This document shows, in pieces, positions 6,962-14,727 of a stretch of 35,495 bases of DNA. The position numbers and the translations under genes were made by a program. Under the pieces are notes generated by a model. The model was not told the DNA's origin. It saw only the letters and a program-made list of their open reading frames with translations, and did no database searches. The stretch comes from Woeseiaceae bacterium (GTDB lineage Bacteria; Pseudomonadota; Gammaproteobacteria; Steroidobacterales; Woeseiaceae), in the NCBI GenBank assembly GCA_028280615.1, contig JANQLK010000047.1:1-35495 (forward strand), in the 5' to 3' direction. Numbering within the stretch: the stretch's first letter is position 1; each line of letters starts with the position of its first letter.

Positions 6962-7684
6962 GTGAGCGGAAGCGTTGCAGCGATCGATGTCGCGGGACTC
7001 GTGGTCGCCTTTCTGCCCGCGCTGGTCGTCATCGCGATCATGCGAGTCTGGAAGGCGGGAGCGGGAGCCGCACTGCATGCGACGCTGCGCATGCTGGTTC
7101 AGCTGCTGCTGATTGGCTATGTGCTGGTCTACGTTTTCGAGACCGACAGCTTGACCATCGTTGCCGCGGTGCTGGCGATCATGCTCGTCGCGGCGAGTGC
7201 GATCGCGGTGCGAACGCTCACCGCACGTGAACCGGGGCACTACCTGCGGGCCTTTGCCGCGATTGCCCTCGGCGGAGTGTCGACGCTGGTACTCGTCACG
7301 GCCGGCGTCCTGCGTGTCGAACCCTGGTTCGCGCCGCGCTACGTCGTGCCGCTTGCAGGGATGATCTTCGCCGGCGCGATGAACGCCGTGAGCCTTGCCG
7401 CCGAGCGTTTCGAAGCGGAGCGCGCCCGCGGCGAGGTGTCTGACGCGGCGCGCCGGAAGGCATATCGCGCCGCGCTGATTCCGGTTGTCAACTCGCTGTT
7501 CGCCGTGGGCCTCGTTGCGCTGCCGGGAATGATGACCGGCCAGGTGTTGTCGGGTGTGTCGCCGCTGGTTGCCGCCAAGTACCAGATCGTGGTCATGACC
7601 ATGCTGCTGGGCGCCGCCGGTCTGGCTGCCGCGGTTTATCTCAAGCTCGAGGGGCGGCACCATGAGACGCGTGTCGACGAGTGA
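6962..7684 (+). CDS. fetB: FetB/YbbM-type ABC transporter permease (UPF0014)
   Basis: 240 residues from a GTG. It has seven or so hydrophobic segments and the family's hallmarks: ATLRMLVQLLLIGYVL, PLAGMIFAGAMNAVSLAAERF and the C-terminal ALIPVVNSLFAVGLVALPGMMTGQVLSG, which is the best conserved region of UPF0014. In E. coli FetB pairs with the ATPase FetA and is linked to iron export and peroxide resistance. Here no FetA ATPase lies on either side: the upstream gene is a small acidic protein and downstream is DUF429. So either the partner is encoded elsewhere or the permease acts alone. The start is weakly supported, with no clear ribosome site. Confidence 0.82.
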   Translation: MSGSVAAIDVAGLVVAFLPALVVIAIMRVWKAGAGAALHATLRMLVQLLLIGYVLVYVFETDSLTIVAAVLAIMLVAASAIAVRTLTAREPGHYLRAFAAIALGGVSTLVLVTAGVLRVEPWFAPRYVVPLAGMIFAGAMNAVSLAAERFEAERARGEVSDAARRKAYRAALIPVVNSLFAVGLVALPGMMTGQVLSGVSPLVAAKYQIVVMTMLLGAAGLAAAVYLKLEGRHHETRVDE

Positions 7685-7831
7685 CCGCGTTACGAAGGGA
7701 ACAACGGCCTGGCTACACCACGTGCTCAATCGTTGGCGCGTGTCGGTGGCACGAATCGGCTGTCGACCGGTGCGCCGGAAGGGTGATGACCGCACTATGA
7801 GCGCCGCCTGCAGCTACAGCGGGTCCCGGCC

Positions 7832-8641
7832 GTGAGCGAGCCGCCACGGCGCCGCCTGGCGATCGGTTGGGACGTGCGCGGCTGGCGAAGCAGCCAGCAG
7901 GCCGTCGCCGTCGCCGACCTTCACCGCGGCGGGCTCAGGTGGCGCGGCCTGGCGCCCGCCTTCGGGTTCGAGACCGGCAAGCCTGTCGATCTCGGGGCCT
8001 TGACCGCGCCCGCGCTGGGTGGCGACTGGCAGCGGGTCGTTGGCGCGGCCGAGCGTGTCGTTGTCGCGATCGATTCGCCGCTGGCATTTCCGTCGGCGTT
8101 CCGCCGGCTCATGGCCGGCAAAGGCCGGCCGCTTCCGACGGCGGCGGAGATCGACAATCCGCTCGCGTACCGTGACTGCGACCGCTATGTCGCGGCGGCT
8201 TATGGTAAGAAGCCGCTGTCCGCGGCGTTCGACCGGCTGGGCAATACCGCCACGCTGGCGATGGTCTTGTGCCAGAGTCTGCGCAAAATCGGCTACCGGG
8301 TGGTGCCGCAGGACGCGGGCGCGGCCGAGAGAGCGATAATCGAGGTCTATCCCGGAATCCATAAACGCGAGGCGTGGCGGGGCAGCGAGGCTGTCGAGTC
8401 GCTCGCGCGCTGGATACCTGAGTCGGTCACGGCCGGATCCGACCTTTACGACGCCTGTATCTGCGCTATCCTCGCACTTGTATTCGCGGGGGCAGGCGCG
8501 ACTCTGGAATTGCCTGACCTGACGAGTCCGGATGCGGCGCTGCCGCAAGAGGAAGGCTGGATTTTCGGTTTGCCGCCCGACTGGGTGGCGATTGGACGAG
8601 ACGGACCCACGGAAGGACTGCGCAAGCGGCCACGGAATTGA
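7832..8641 (+). CDS. DUF429 family protein (predicted RNase H-fold nuclease)
   Basis: 269 residues from a GTG. The N-terminus LAIGWDVRGW carries the first acidic residue of an RNase H-like fold. VVVAIDSPLAFPSAFRRLM (about 75-95) holds the second, in the IDsPL motif typical of DUF429. RDCDR-Y and EVYPGIHKR (about 170-180) are further conserved blocks, and AGSDLYDACICAILALVF near the C-terminus carries the final conserved Asp residues. DUF429 proteins are predicted nucleases of unknown role. It stands between the FetB gene and the ExeA-FHA gene with a 13-base gap to the latter, so co-transcription with the ATPase is likely. Confidence 0.8.
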   Translation: MSEPPRRRLAIGWDVRGWRSSQQAVAVADLHRGGLRWRGLAPAFGFETGKPVDLGALTAPALGGDWQRVVGAAERVVVAIDSPLAFPSAFRRLMAGKGRPLPTAAEIDNPLAYRDCDRYVAAAYGKKPLSAAFDRLGNTATLAMVLCQSLRKIGYRVVPQDAGAAERAIIEVYPGIHKREAWRGSEAVESLARWIPESVTAGSDLYDACICAILALVFAGAGATLELPDLTSPDAALPQEEGWIFGLPPDWVAIGRDGPTEGLRKRPRN

Positions 8642-8654
8642 GACCCTTAAGCTA

Positions 8655-9977
8655 ATGGCACACCATTCTTGGTTCAGTGATCTTGCGTTCGGCGCGGACT
8701 CGGCTGGCCTTGGCGCGGTCCAGTACGCGGCGCATTGCGACGCCCTCGAGGCGGCACGCGGTGCCCTGGATGCCGCCGGCGGTATCGGCGTGCTGCTCGG
8801 GCCGCAAGGGTCGGGCAAGACGACGGCAGCGCGGGAGATCGGCGACACGCTTTCGGGCGAGATTCCGGTCGCTTGCATCGACGGCATCCGGCTCAATGCC
8901 AGCGCCCTGCTGTCCGAACTCCTGTCGCAGTTCGATTTCGTCGTCGAGCTCGACGACCCCTCGGAGCTGCTGCGCACGGTCGCTACGTTCGCCATCGAGC
9001 AACTCGGCGAGGGCGGGCCGCCCGTCGTAATCGTCGACGACGCCGATCGCATGTATCCAAGCGGTCTTCGGGCACTCGACGCGCTGGCGGCGCTCCGTCA
9101 TCAGTCCGTACCCGTCGTCCGAATCGTGCTGACCGGACAGAGCGGACTGCGGCGGCTGCTTGCATCGCAGCAACTCGCCCACGTGGCCGAGCGCGTCGTG
9201 ATGGAGTACACCTTCCGGCCGATGACGCTGCACGAGAACATGGTGTATCTGCACTCGCGACTCGCCGCCTGCGGCGTGCGGCCGCCCGACAGCGTGTTTC
9301 CCGTCAACGTCTGCGATCACCTGCACAGCGCATCGGGTGGCTGGCCCGGCAGGCTCAACGCAATGGCCGTCGAGGCCATAGAGAGCGCCGCCGAGTTCCC
9401 GGTATCGCTGGCCGATCTCGGCGAGGTCGAGCTGCCCGAACTGCCGTACCGGGAGCCGGAACGAGTTCCCGAGCTGACCGACCCGCTGCCGGAGCTGGCG
9501 CCGGAGCTCGATTTGTCCGGTCGCTTCCCGGCGCCCGACGCTGCTCCGGACGAGCGGCATCGGCAATCGCCGCCCCGGCTCGTCGTCAGCCGTGACGGCG
9601 AAACGATCTCGAGCTTCACGTTCAACGACAAGAAAATTCTGATCGGCCGGTCCGAGTTCGCGGACCTGATCATTTCGGACGCTTTCGTCAGCAAATTGCA
9701 TGCGCTGATGCTGTTGTATAGCGACGCCCTCGTCTTGCTGGACTTGAACAGCGCCAACGGTCTGTCGGTCAACTCGACGATCGTGCGCAGCACGGTGCTG
9801 AGATCGGATGACGTCATCCTGCTCGGCAACCACCGCATCAAGGTCGAGAACGCGCCCGCCGTGAGCGAGCAGGTGGCCAAGGTGCTCGAGTCGGGCGACA
9901 CGCGCAAGATGAAGAGCCTGATGGACACGCGGCGGCGTCGCCTGCTCAAGGCCAAGCTGAAGCTCGTCGACTCCTGA
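8655..9977 (+). CDS. ExeA/GspA-like AAA ATPase with C-terminal FHA domain
   Basis: 440 residues from the ATG at 8655. The N-terminal 270 residues are an ExeA/MshM-type AAA ATPase: Walker A GPQGSGKTT (49-57), Walker B VVIVDDAD (124-131), sensor region VRIVLTGQSGLRRLL and ASGGWPGRLNAMA. A Pro/Glu-rich linker follows (about 280-320: ELPELPYREPERVPELTDPL). An FHA domain ends the protein: ILIGRSEFADLIISD, VSKLHALMLL and NSANGLSVN, keeping the Gly-Arg, Ser and His of the phosphothreonine pocket (SKLHA instead of SRxHA). ExeA proteins usually carry a peptidoglycan-binding C-terminus; the FHA swap suggests control by Ser/Thr phosphorylation. No transmembrane helix is obvious. It is followed 15 bp later by an outer-membrane protein, likely its partner. 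No kinase gene is nearby. Confidence 0.85.
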   Translation: MAHHSWFSDLAFGADSAGLGAVQYAAHCDALEAARGALDAAGGIGVLLGPQGSGKTTAAREIGDTLSGEIPVACIDGIRLNASALLSELLSQFDFVVELDDPSELLRTVATFAIEQLGEGGPPVVIVDDADRMYPSGLRALDALAALRHQSVPVVRIVLTGQSGLRRLLASQQLAHVAERVVMEYTFRPMTLHENMVYLHSRLAACGVRPPDSVFPVNVCDHLHSASGGWPGRLNAMAVEAIESAAEFPVSLADLGEVELPELPYREPERVPELTDPLPELAPELDLSGRFPAPDAAPDERHRQSPPRLVVSRDGETISSFTFNDKKILIGRSEFADLIISDAFVSKLHALMLLYSDALVLLDLNSANGLSVNSTIVRSTVLRSDDVILLGNHRIKVENAPAVSEQVAKVLESGDTRKMKSLMDTRRRRLLKAKLKLVDS

Positions 9978-9992
9978 TCGGGCTGTTTGCTG

Positions 9993-11195
9993 GTGCGCTG
10001 GCTTGCCATCCTGCTGCTATGTCCGCTAACCGCTGTGCTCGCCCAGACGCCCGGCGAGGAATGGGATCTCGAAGACGGCTACGAGACGCAGCTCTTGTAC
10101 CTGCATGCCCTCGTCAACTACGCCTGGGACGGCGAATGGCAGTACCAGTTCGAACGCCGGCAACTCGCCGACAATGCGCTGCGCGTCAACACGGGCAGTG
10201 TCTCTTCGGATCAGCTGCTCACTGACGTCGATCTCAATCTGAACGTCAGCCTGTCTGAAGACTGGCGCTTCTTCGGCCGCTTCACGCGCGAGGGTTTCCG
10301 GCGCCGGCCGGTCCGGGAGGACCTTCTGCTGCTCGGCCTCGAATGGCTCGGCTTCGGGTCATCGGGGTTTTATGCGGCAGCAAATCCGGAGTTCGGCAAG
10401 GAGTTTCTCGACATTGCCGCGGGATACACGCTGTACGGCGCCGATCGCGAGCAGTATCTGCGTGTCGGCGTCCTCGCGGAAGATACCAACTGGGGCAGCA
10501 AGAACCAGCTCGGCGGCACGCAAGAGCAGGGGGCTCTCAAGCTCACATGGACGGCACGCTGGCCGCTGCTCGACGACTGGTGGCTCTACAGTGAAGGCGA
10601 AGTCGGTTCCGGCTACGAGCGGAGCTTCGCCGACGAAACACTGTCCCCGGACCTCGCGAGCCAGGATCGGCGCGACAACGACCTGCTGATTCGGCTGTCG
10701 CGGCAGCGCGACGATCGATTCTGGTCCGTGTCGCTCGAGCACTACGCGTTCGACGAGACGGCAACGTATCGCGCGCCGGAGTTCGACTACGACTATCAGA
10801 ATCTGCAGACGAATCTCGGCGTCGAACACATTCGCCTGATCGACGGGCGCCACCGCTGGCGGTTTCTGGCGCAGCTGGTGTCACAGCAGGCCGAGTCCGA
10901 CGGTTTCAGAGCCCACGACTACCGCCGCACAGACTGGTTGGGCGGCGTCTTCTACGATCGGCTGTACGACGACCGCTCGACGTGGTCGATAGCGTATGCA
11001 TTCGGCCAGCCCGACATCGACTACGAGCCCTTCGCCGGCCAGCCGGACTTCGCCGATAACGACTACACCGACAAGCTGATTGTCGGCTGGCAGCATGATT
11101 TCTCGGCCGACGCCCGGGTTCGGATCTCGCTGAGCCAGGAGGTCAGCCAGGGCGGTTTCGGCGGAGGATCAGTCCAGTTTCAAATGACGTTCTAG
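9993..11195 (+). CDS. Outer-membrane beta-barrel candidate paired with ExeA-FHA
   Basis: About 400 residues from the GTG at 9993 (a TTG at 9987 is also open). The N-terminus VRWLAILLLCPLTAVLAQ is a Sec signal peptide with a likely cut after AVLA. The body is rich in alternating aromatic/polar strands (for example WRFFGRFTREGFRR, LYLHALVNYAWDGEWQYQF, WSVSLEHYAF) and ends in QFQMTF: a C-terminal Phe with alternating hydrophobics, the usual signal for the BAM machinery. No conserved family is recognised. The 15-bp spacing from the ExeA-FHA gene implies one operon. It might be a secretin-free pore or a surface-structure anchor served by the ATPase; this is inference. Confidence 0.65.
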   Translation: MRWLAILLLCPLTAVLAQTPGEEWDLEDGYETQLLYLHALVNYAWDGEWQYQFERRQLADNALRVNTGSVSSDQLLTDVDLNLNVSLSEDWRFFGRFTREGFRRRPVREDLLLLGLEWLGFGSSGFYAAANPEFGKEFLDIAAGYTLYGADREQYLRVGVLAEDTNWGSKNQLGGTQEQGALKLTWTARWPLLDDWWLYSEGEVGSGYERSFADETLSPDLASQDRRDNDLLIRLSRQRDDRFWSVSLEHYAFDETATYRAPEFDYDYQNLQTNLGVEHIRLIDGRHRWRFLAQLVSQQAESDGFRAHDYRRTDWLGGVFYDRLYDDRSTWSIAYAFGQPDIDYEPFAGQPDFADNDYTDKLIVGWQHDFSADARVRISLSQEVSQGGFGGGSVQFQMTF

Positions 11196-11231
11196 GCGAA
11201 TCTGTCCAGTTTCAGATAGCTCAGAGTCTCC

Positions 11232-11504
11232 CTAGCTCGATCCGCGCCCGGCGTCTTCGGCGGCTTCCTCGATTGCGTCGCCTGCGTCGTCCATCGCTTT
11301 CTCTGCCTTTTCGCCGGCCTCCTCGATGACGTCCCCGGCGCGATCGCGCGCCGCATCGATCTCGTCGGCAGCCTGTTCGGCCCGTTCGATTACCTCTTCA
11401 ACGGCCTCATCCATCGACTCACCGGCCGACTCCATCGGGCCCTCCTTTTCGCAGCCGTATGCCGCAAGCAGGGCGGTCAGACCAAGAATTGCAATCCGTT
11501 TCAT
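11232..11504 (-). CDS. Small helical lipoprotein with alanine/acid repeats
   Basis: 90 residues from the ATG at 11504 (GAGGT site). The leader MKRIAILGLTALLAAYGC ends in a Cys with Gly at -1; Tyr at -2 and Ala at -3 are unusual but acceptable for a lipobox. The mature part is a heptad-like run of Ala, Glu, Asp and Arg (AEQAADEIDAARDRAGDVIEEAGEKAEKAMDDAGDAI), an amphipathic helix reminiscent of LEA-type or YtxH-like stress proteins. Convergent with the beta-barrel gene, with 36 bp between stops. Likely an envelope stress or membrane-coating lipoprotein; function not established. Confidence 0.7.
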   Translation of the reverse strand: MKRIAILGLTALLAAYGCEKEGPMESAGESMDEAVEEVIERAEQAADEIDAARDRAGDVIEEAGEKAEKAMDDAGDAIEEAAEDAGRGSS

Positions 11505-11866
11505 TTGCTTACCTCGGATTCGAAAACCCGACGAACGATACAGCAATAGTTGCGAAGTCGCAACTATCTTCATGATGCAATAGAGGCCTGACGGCTACTG
11601 CGCGGCAGTCCGGCCAGCTCACGCCGCGTTTCGCGGAGGCCGCAACTCCTGACGATCGCGTTCGAGACGACCGTCATCGTCCAGGGCCCGCTGACATTTT
11701 CGCGCCGCCGCTGCATCGCACGGTCACGGGGCCTTGCCAAAGCGGCAGACCATGTTACGGAAGTGTGATCGTGGCGCGCGAAAAAGTATAAAGAAATGCT
11801 ATACAAACCGATTACAGTGGATGTACAATGTATATACGTTTTTGGAATGCTCGACGGAGACGAACC
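11505..11866. other. Divergent intergenic region between two lipoprotein genes
   Basis: 360 bases without a credible gene; open frames across it are Arg-rich shadows. The right third (about 11780-11840) is AT-rich, with AAAAAGTATAAAG, GCTATACAAA and TACAAT (11824-11829), and likely holds the promoter of the lipoprotein gene starting at 11867. No -35 box stands out. Confidence 0.45.
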
Positions 11867-12472
11867 ATGTTCAAATCGTTCAATCAGAAATTCGCGGTGA
11901 CAGCGATCCTGGTCATGACCGGTATCGCTGTTTCCGGCTGTGCAACATCCGCCCGCAGCATCGGCTCGGACGATGAGCTCACGAGGGCGGGCATGACCCC
12001 TCAGGAGTCCCTGGTTTTCGGCAAACTGACGATGCAGAGGAACGGCGACAGCGTCAGGATCGGCGACAGCCTGTTCGGCAATTCCGTCACGCTGCATTTG
12101 CTTCGTGACGGCAGCGACAAGCCCATAACAGGCGCGGTCGGGCGCGGCGGCGAGTTCGCCTGGGCGCTCGAGCCGGGCGACTACACGATAGCCAGAGTCA
12201 GCTTCCTGAACCGCGGCGAGCGATTCGAGCCCGAGGCGGACTTCCGCTTCACGGTCGAGCCGGACAGCGACACCGTGTATATCGGCACGATCGTGCTCGA
12301 TTCCACGTTCGAGTACGGCTACTACGGCCTCAGCGGTACCAACTACAGCTACCGCATCGCCAATCACTGCGAGGCGGACTGCGCGGGACGCCTGTCGCGG
12401 CTGGGTCTTGAGGCGAGCGAGCCCGTCGTCGCGCTGCTGACGCCGCAGAGCCAGGTAGTAGGGACGCGCTAG
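11867..12472 (+). CDS. Predicted outer-membrane lipoprotein, unknown family
   Basis: 201 residues. The ATG at 11867 has GGAGA at 11856-11860. The leader MFKSFNQKFAVTAILVMTGIAVSGC is a clear lipoprotein signal (lipobox VSGC); the residues after Cys are Ala-Thr, which favours outer-membrane sorting. The mature protein has a beta-rich, carboxypeptidase-regulatory-like core: FGKLTMQRNGDSV, GNSVTLHLLRDG, FAWALEPGDYTIAR and FRFTVEPDSDTVYIGTI, resembling a surface beta-sandwich. Two Cys residues near the C-terminus (NHCEADC) could form a disulfide. It ends 48 bp before a strong terminator. Function unknown. Confidence 0.75.
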   Translation: MFKSFNQKFAVTAILVMTGIAVSGCATSARSIGSDDELTRAGMTPQESLVFGKLTMQRNGDSVRIGDSLFGNSVTLHLLRDGSDKPITGAVGRGGEFAWALEPGDYTIARVSFLNRGERFEPEADFRFTVEPDSDTVYIGTIVLDSTFEYGYYGLSGTNYSYRIANHCEADCAGRLSRLGLEASEPVVALLTPQSQVVGTR

Positions 12473-12519
12473 CCAACAACCACGTCGGACGTCGCTGCGG
12501 CGTCCATCGACGAATCGGG

Positions 12520-12565
12520 GCGCCGCAGGCGGGACACTCGTTACCGCCTGTGGCGCTTTTTTTTT
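12520..12565 (+). terminator. Strong rho-independent terminator
   Basis: GCGCCGCAGGCGG (12520-12532) pairs with CCGCCTGTGGCGC (12544-12556), 13 bp with one G-T wobble and an eleven-base loop, followed by nine T residues (12557-12565). It ends the transcript of the lipoprotein gene at 11867-12472. Confidence 0.92.
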
Positions 12566-12648
12566 GCTATCGTCGTCCGGCGGTCACGGCTCGTGCCGCC
12601 CGGCGCGAGCGCCGGAACTCCAATCAACCCTGTTTGCTCTAAGTTCCC

Positions 12649-13323
12649 ATGTTGCGCACTGCCGGTATCGTCCTGTTCTGTGCCCTGCTCGCGGCCTGCG
12701 TCGAGCGCCCGTCGTACGAGATTCCCGTTCAGGCCGTGCCGGGCCCGCTGCCGACGGATTTCGGCGGCTATTGGGAACGGGACTATTCGCGCGGAGCGGA
12801 CGCCAATACCGAGCTGCGCCTGCTGTTTCGACGCATGGGTCCCGATGACATCCGCTACCCGAGCGGCCAACGGCCCGGGATGTCCGCGCGGCAAATGAGC
12901 GTGCTGACGGCACTGGCCCAATTCGCGGACGAGATTACCCGCCACGACGTGTTGACGATCGTCCAGGACGAGCGCGAAGTCATTGTCGAACGAAAGGACG
13001 ACTACGCGATTACCTGCAGTTTTCACGGCGGCGTGGCCAACCCCGTCGATAGCGACTATGGCGACGAGATCTGCGCCTGGGACGCGGGCGAGCTCGTGTC
13101 GAATCTCGTGCTGCCCGATGGCCTGCTGGTTCGGCATCGATTCACCAGGTCCAGCGACGGCGAGCGTCTGCGCGTGACCACGACGGTTGCGTCACGGGAG
13201 TCCGCCACGCCGTTCACGCTCGAACGTTTCTACCGCCGTTACGTGCCGCCGGCTTCCGACTTCAACTGCATCGAGACGCTGTCGATGAAGCGCGTGTGCA
13301 GCACGGGCGAAATCCAGCAGTGA
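12649..13323 (+). CDS. Predicted lipoprotein of unknown function
   Basis: 224 residues. The leader MLRTAGIVLFCALLAAC ends in a canonical lipobox (LAAC). The mature protein begins with a GYWERDYSRG segment, continues with a helix (MSARQMSVLTALAQFADEI) and then a beta-rich domain with lipocalin-like/transport-assay flavour (TIVQDEREVIVERKDDYAITC, LVLPDGLLVRHRFTRS). Four Cys in the mature part (ITC, EIC, NC, RVC) may form disulfides. The gene overlaps the next one by the GTGA motif at 13320-13323, so the two are translationally coupled. I do not recognise a family. Confidence 0.72.
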   Translation: MLRTAGIVLFCALLAACVERPSYEIPVQAVPGPLPTDFGGYWERDYSRGADANTELRLLFRRMGPDDIRYPSGQRPGMSARQMSVLTALAQFADEITRHDVLTIVQDEREVIVERKDDYAITCSFHGGVANPVDSDYGDEICAWDAGELVSNLVLPDGLLVRHRFTRSSDGERLRVTTTVASRESATPFTLERFYRRYVPPASDFNCIETLSMKRVCSTGEIQQ

Positions 13324-14432
13324 AGCGCGCGACAATCAAGCGGCTCGCGCTGCTGCCGTCGTGGACGCTGCTGCTCGCCGTGAGCGCGATCGCCCAGCAG
13401 GCATGGCAGCCGGGCCAGGTGCCGCCCGAGCCCGAGCGCGTGGCGCCGGCCCTGAACGTCTCGATCACGCTGTTCGATCCGGGTGTTCCCGACGATGTCC
13501 AGACGCAGCGGGATCAGGAGGTGTTTCCGCGGATTCGACAAATCGAGTCCCTGTTCCTGCCGTTCGTGCTGCGGCGCGTCATCTCGGATAGCGGCGGCTG
13601 GGGCGCTGTCCGGGTCGTGCCGGACAGCGATCCTGCTGCGGAGCTGCTCGTGGACGTCGCGATCGTCGAATCGGATGGGGAAAGGCTCGCGCTCGATGTC
13701 CGCGCCGTCGATGCCACCGGTCGGGTCTGGTTGCAGCGCGCGTTCCGTAGCGAGTCGACCTCGCGCTACTCGGGCCCCGAGGCGCTCAACGAACCCGCGG
13801 AGTCCAACCGGCTTTATGCGGATATCGCCACGGCGCTCGCCGGCGTTCGGGACAGCCTGAGCGAGCGGCAATTCGCGACCATCGTGGACACTTCCCTGAT
13901 GCGCTATGCCATCGACCTCGTCCCCGAGGCCTTCGGCGAGTTCGTCGAAGAAGCGCCGGCGGGGACGTTCACCCTCAAACGCCTGCCTGCCCGGAACGAT
14001 CCGATGCTCGGCCGCATCAATCGGCTCAGAACCGTCGAATACGCGATTACGGATACCATCGACGAGCGATACCAGGAGCTGCACGCAGAAATCGCATCGA
14101 CCTACGATCTGTGGCGCGAGTACAGACGCAAGTATCGTCGCTACCTCGCGGCCGAGGCAGAGCGTGCCGCGAGCGAGCCATCGGACGCGCCGACGACGAG
14201 CTACACATCGCTCATGGACCGCTACATGCGATACAAGTGGGATCGGCAGGCGGAGCAGGAGCAGAAGGCCTGGGCAACGGGCTTCGACAACGAAGTGGGG
14301 CCTACGATCGAGCGCATCGGAACGCGTATCGACGAGCTCGAGCGCTGGGTTCAGCAGGAGTCCGTCACCTGGGAGCGCATCCTTGCCGAATTCCATGAGC
14401 TCGAGCAGGAACTCGCCGCCCCGGGATCCTGA
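13320..14432 (+). CDS. Exported protein with C-terminal coiled coil, unknown family
   Basis: 370 residues from the GTG at 13320, which overlaps the upstream TGA. An ATG at 13296 is open in the same frame but would overlap the upstream gene by 28 bases. The signal peptide ends LLLAVSAIAQQ. The first half has a DUF-like alpha/beta domain (VSITLFDPGVPDD, RQIESLFLPFVLRRVI, GAVRVVPDSDPAAELLVDVAIVESDG, ALDVRAVDATGRVWLQRAF), suggesting a domain similar to those of LPS-assembly or penicillin-binding-protein activator lipoproteins, though that is weak. The second half is a charged coiled coil (IDERYQELHAEIASTYDLWREYRRKYRRYL and onward). Envelope-associated; partner of the lipoprotein before it. Confidence 0.7.
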   Translation: MKRATIKRLALLPSWTLLLAVSAIAQQAWQPGQVPPEPERVAPALNVSITLFDPGVPDDVQTQRDQEVFPRIRQIESLFLPFVLRRVISDSGGWGAVRVVPDSDPAAELLVDVAIVESDGERLALDVRAVDATGRVWLQRAFRSESTSRYSGPEALNEPAESNRLYADIATALAGVRDSLSERQFATIVDTSLMRYAIDLVPEAFGEFVEEAPAGTFTLKRLPARNDPMLGRINRLRTVEYAITDTIDERYQELHAEIASTYDLWREYRRKYRRYLAAEAERAASEPSDAPTTSYTSLMDRYMRYKWDRQAEQEQKAWATGFDNEVGPTIERIGTRIDELERWVQQESVTWERILAEFHELEQELAAPGS

Positions 14433-14454
14433 CGACGCTATCGATCGGCCTGCT

Positions 14455-14727
14455 CTAGAACCTATCTCAAAGTAGATCGTGACCGCGCCGGCGGCTATTT
14501 TTTCGCAAGTCAAGGCGCCGCGAGTGCCGTGTAGCACCGCTACATCAGCGAGCGGCAACGCGGAATTGCGGAAAAATAGCCACCGGCCCGAAGGGTTGCG
14601 GCGCGATTGGCCGCGATGCGGCGTTGCTCGTCGCTTATTTGGTGTTACCAAACGGCGCTTCTCGCGCCTTGCCTCGCGGCCAATCGCACCGCAACGCGAC
14701 CACGATCTACTTTGAGATAGGTTCTAG
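14455..14727. repeat. Family B repeat, full copy 1
   Basis: About 270 bp bounded by CTAG at 14455-14458 and 14724-14727. The ends form a near-perfect inverted repeat (TAGAACCTATCTCAAAGTAG against CTACTTTGAGATAGGTTCTA). Inside are two large stems: GGCTATTTTTTCGCAA/TTGCGGAAAAATAGCC on the left and GCGATTGGCCGCG/CGCGGCCAATCGC on the right. No protein-coding capacity. Read from the minus strand it provides the last codons and stop of the FG-GAP gene. Two more full copies exist at 23446 and 33623. Confidence 0.88.

Noticed and set aside
8532..8654. Upstream extension of the ExeA-FHA protein
   Set aside because: It overlaps the DUF429 gene in another frame and adds a Cys/Arg-rich, shadow-like leader; the ATG at 8655 begins directly before the conserved FSDLAFG segment.
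13239..14651. 470-residue minus-strand frame over the coiled-coil protein gene
   Set aside because: Starts in a repeat, runs antisense to a gene with signal peptide and coupled start; composition is not protein-like.
14479..14715. 78-residue frame inside repeat B copy 1, with a similar frame at 23470-23754
   Set aside because: The two agree only because both lie in the same repeat, and neither has a ribosome site. Copy 3 does not keep the frame intact.
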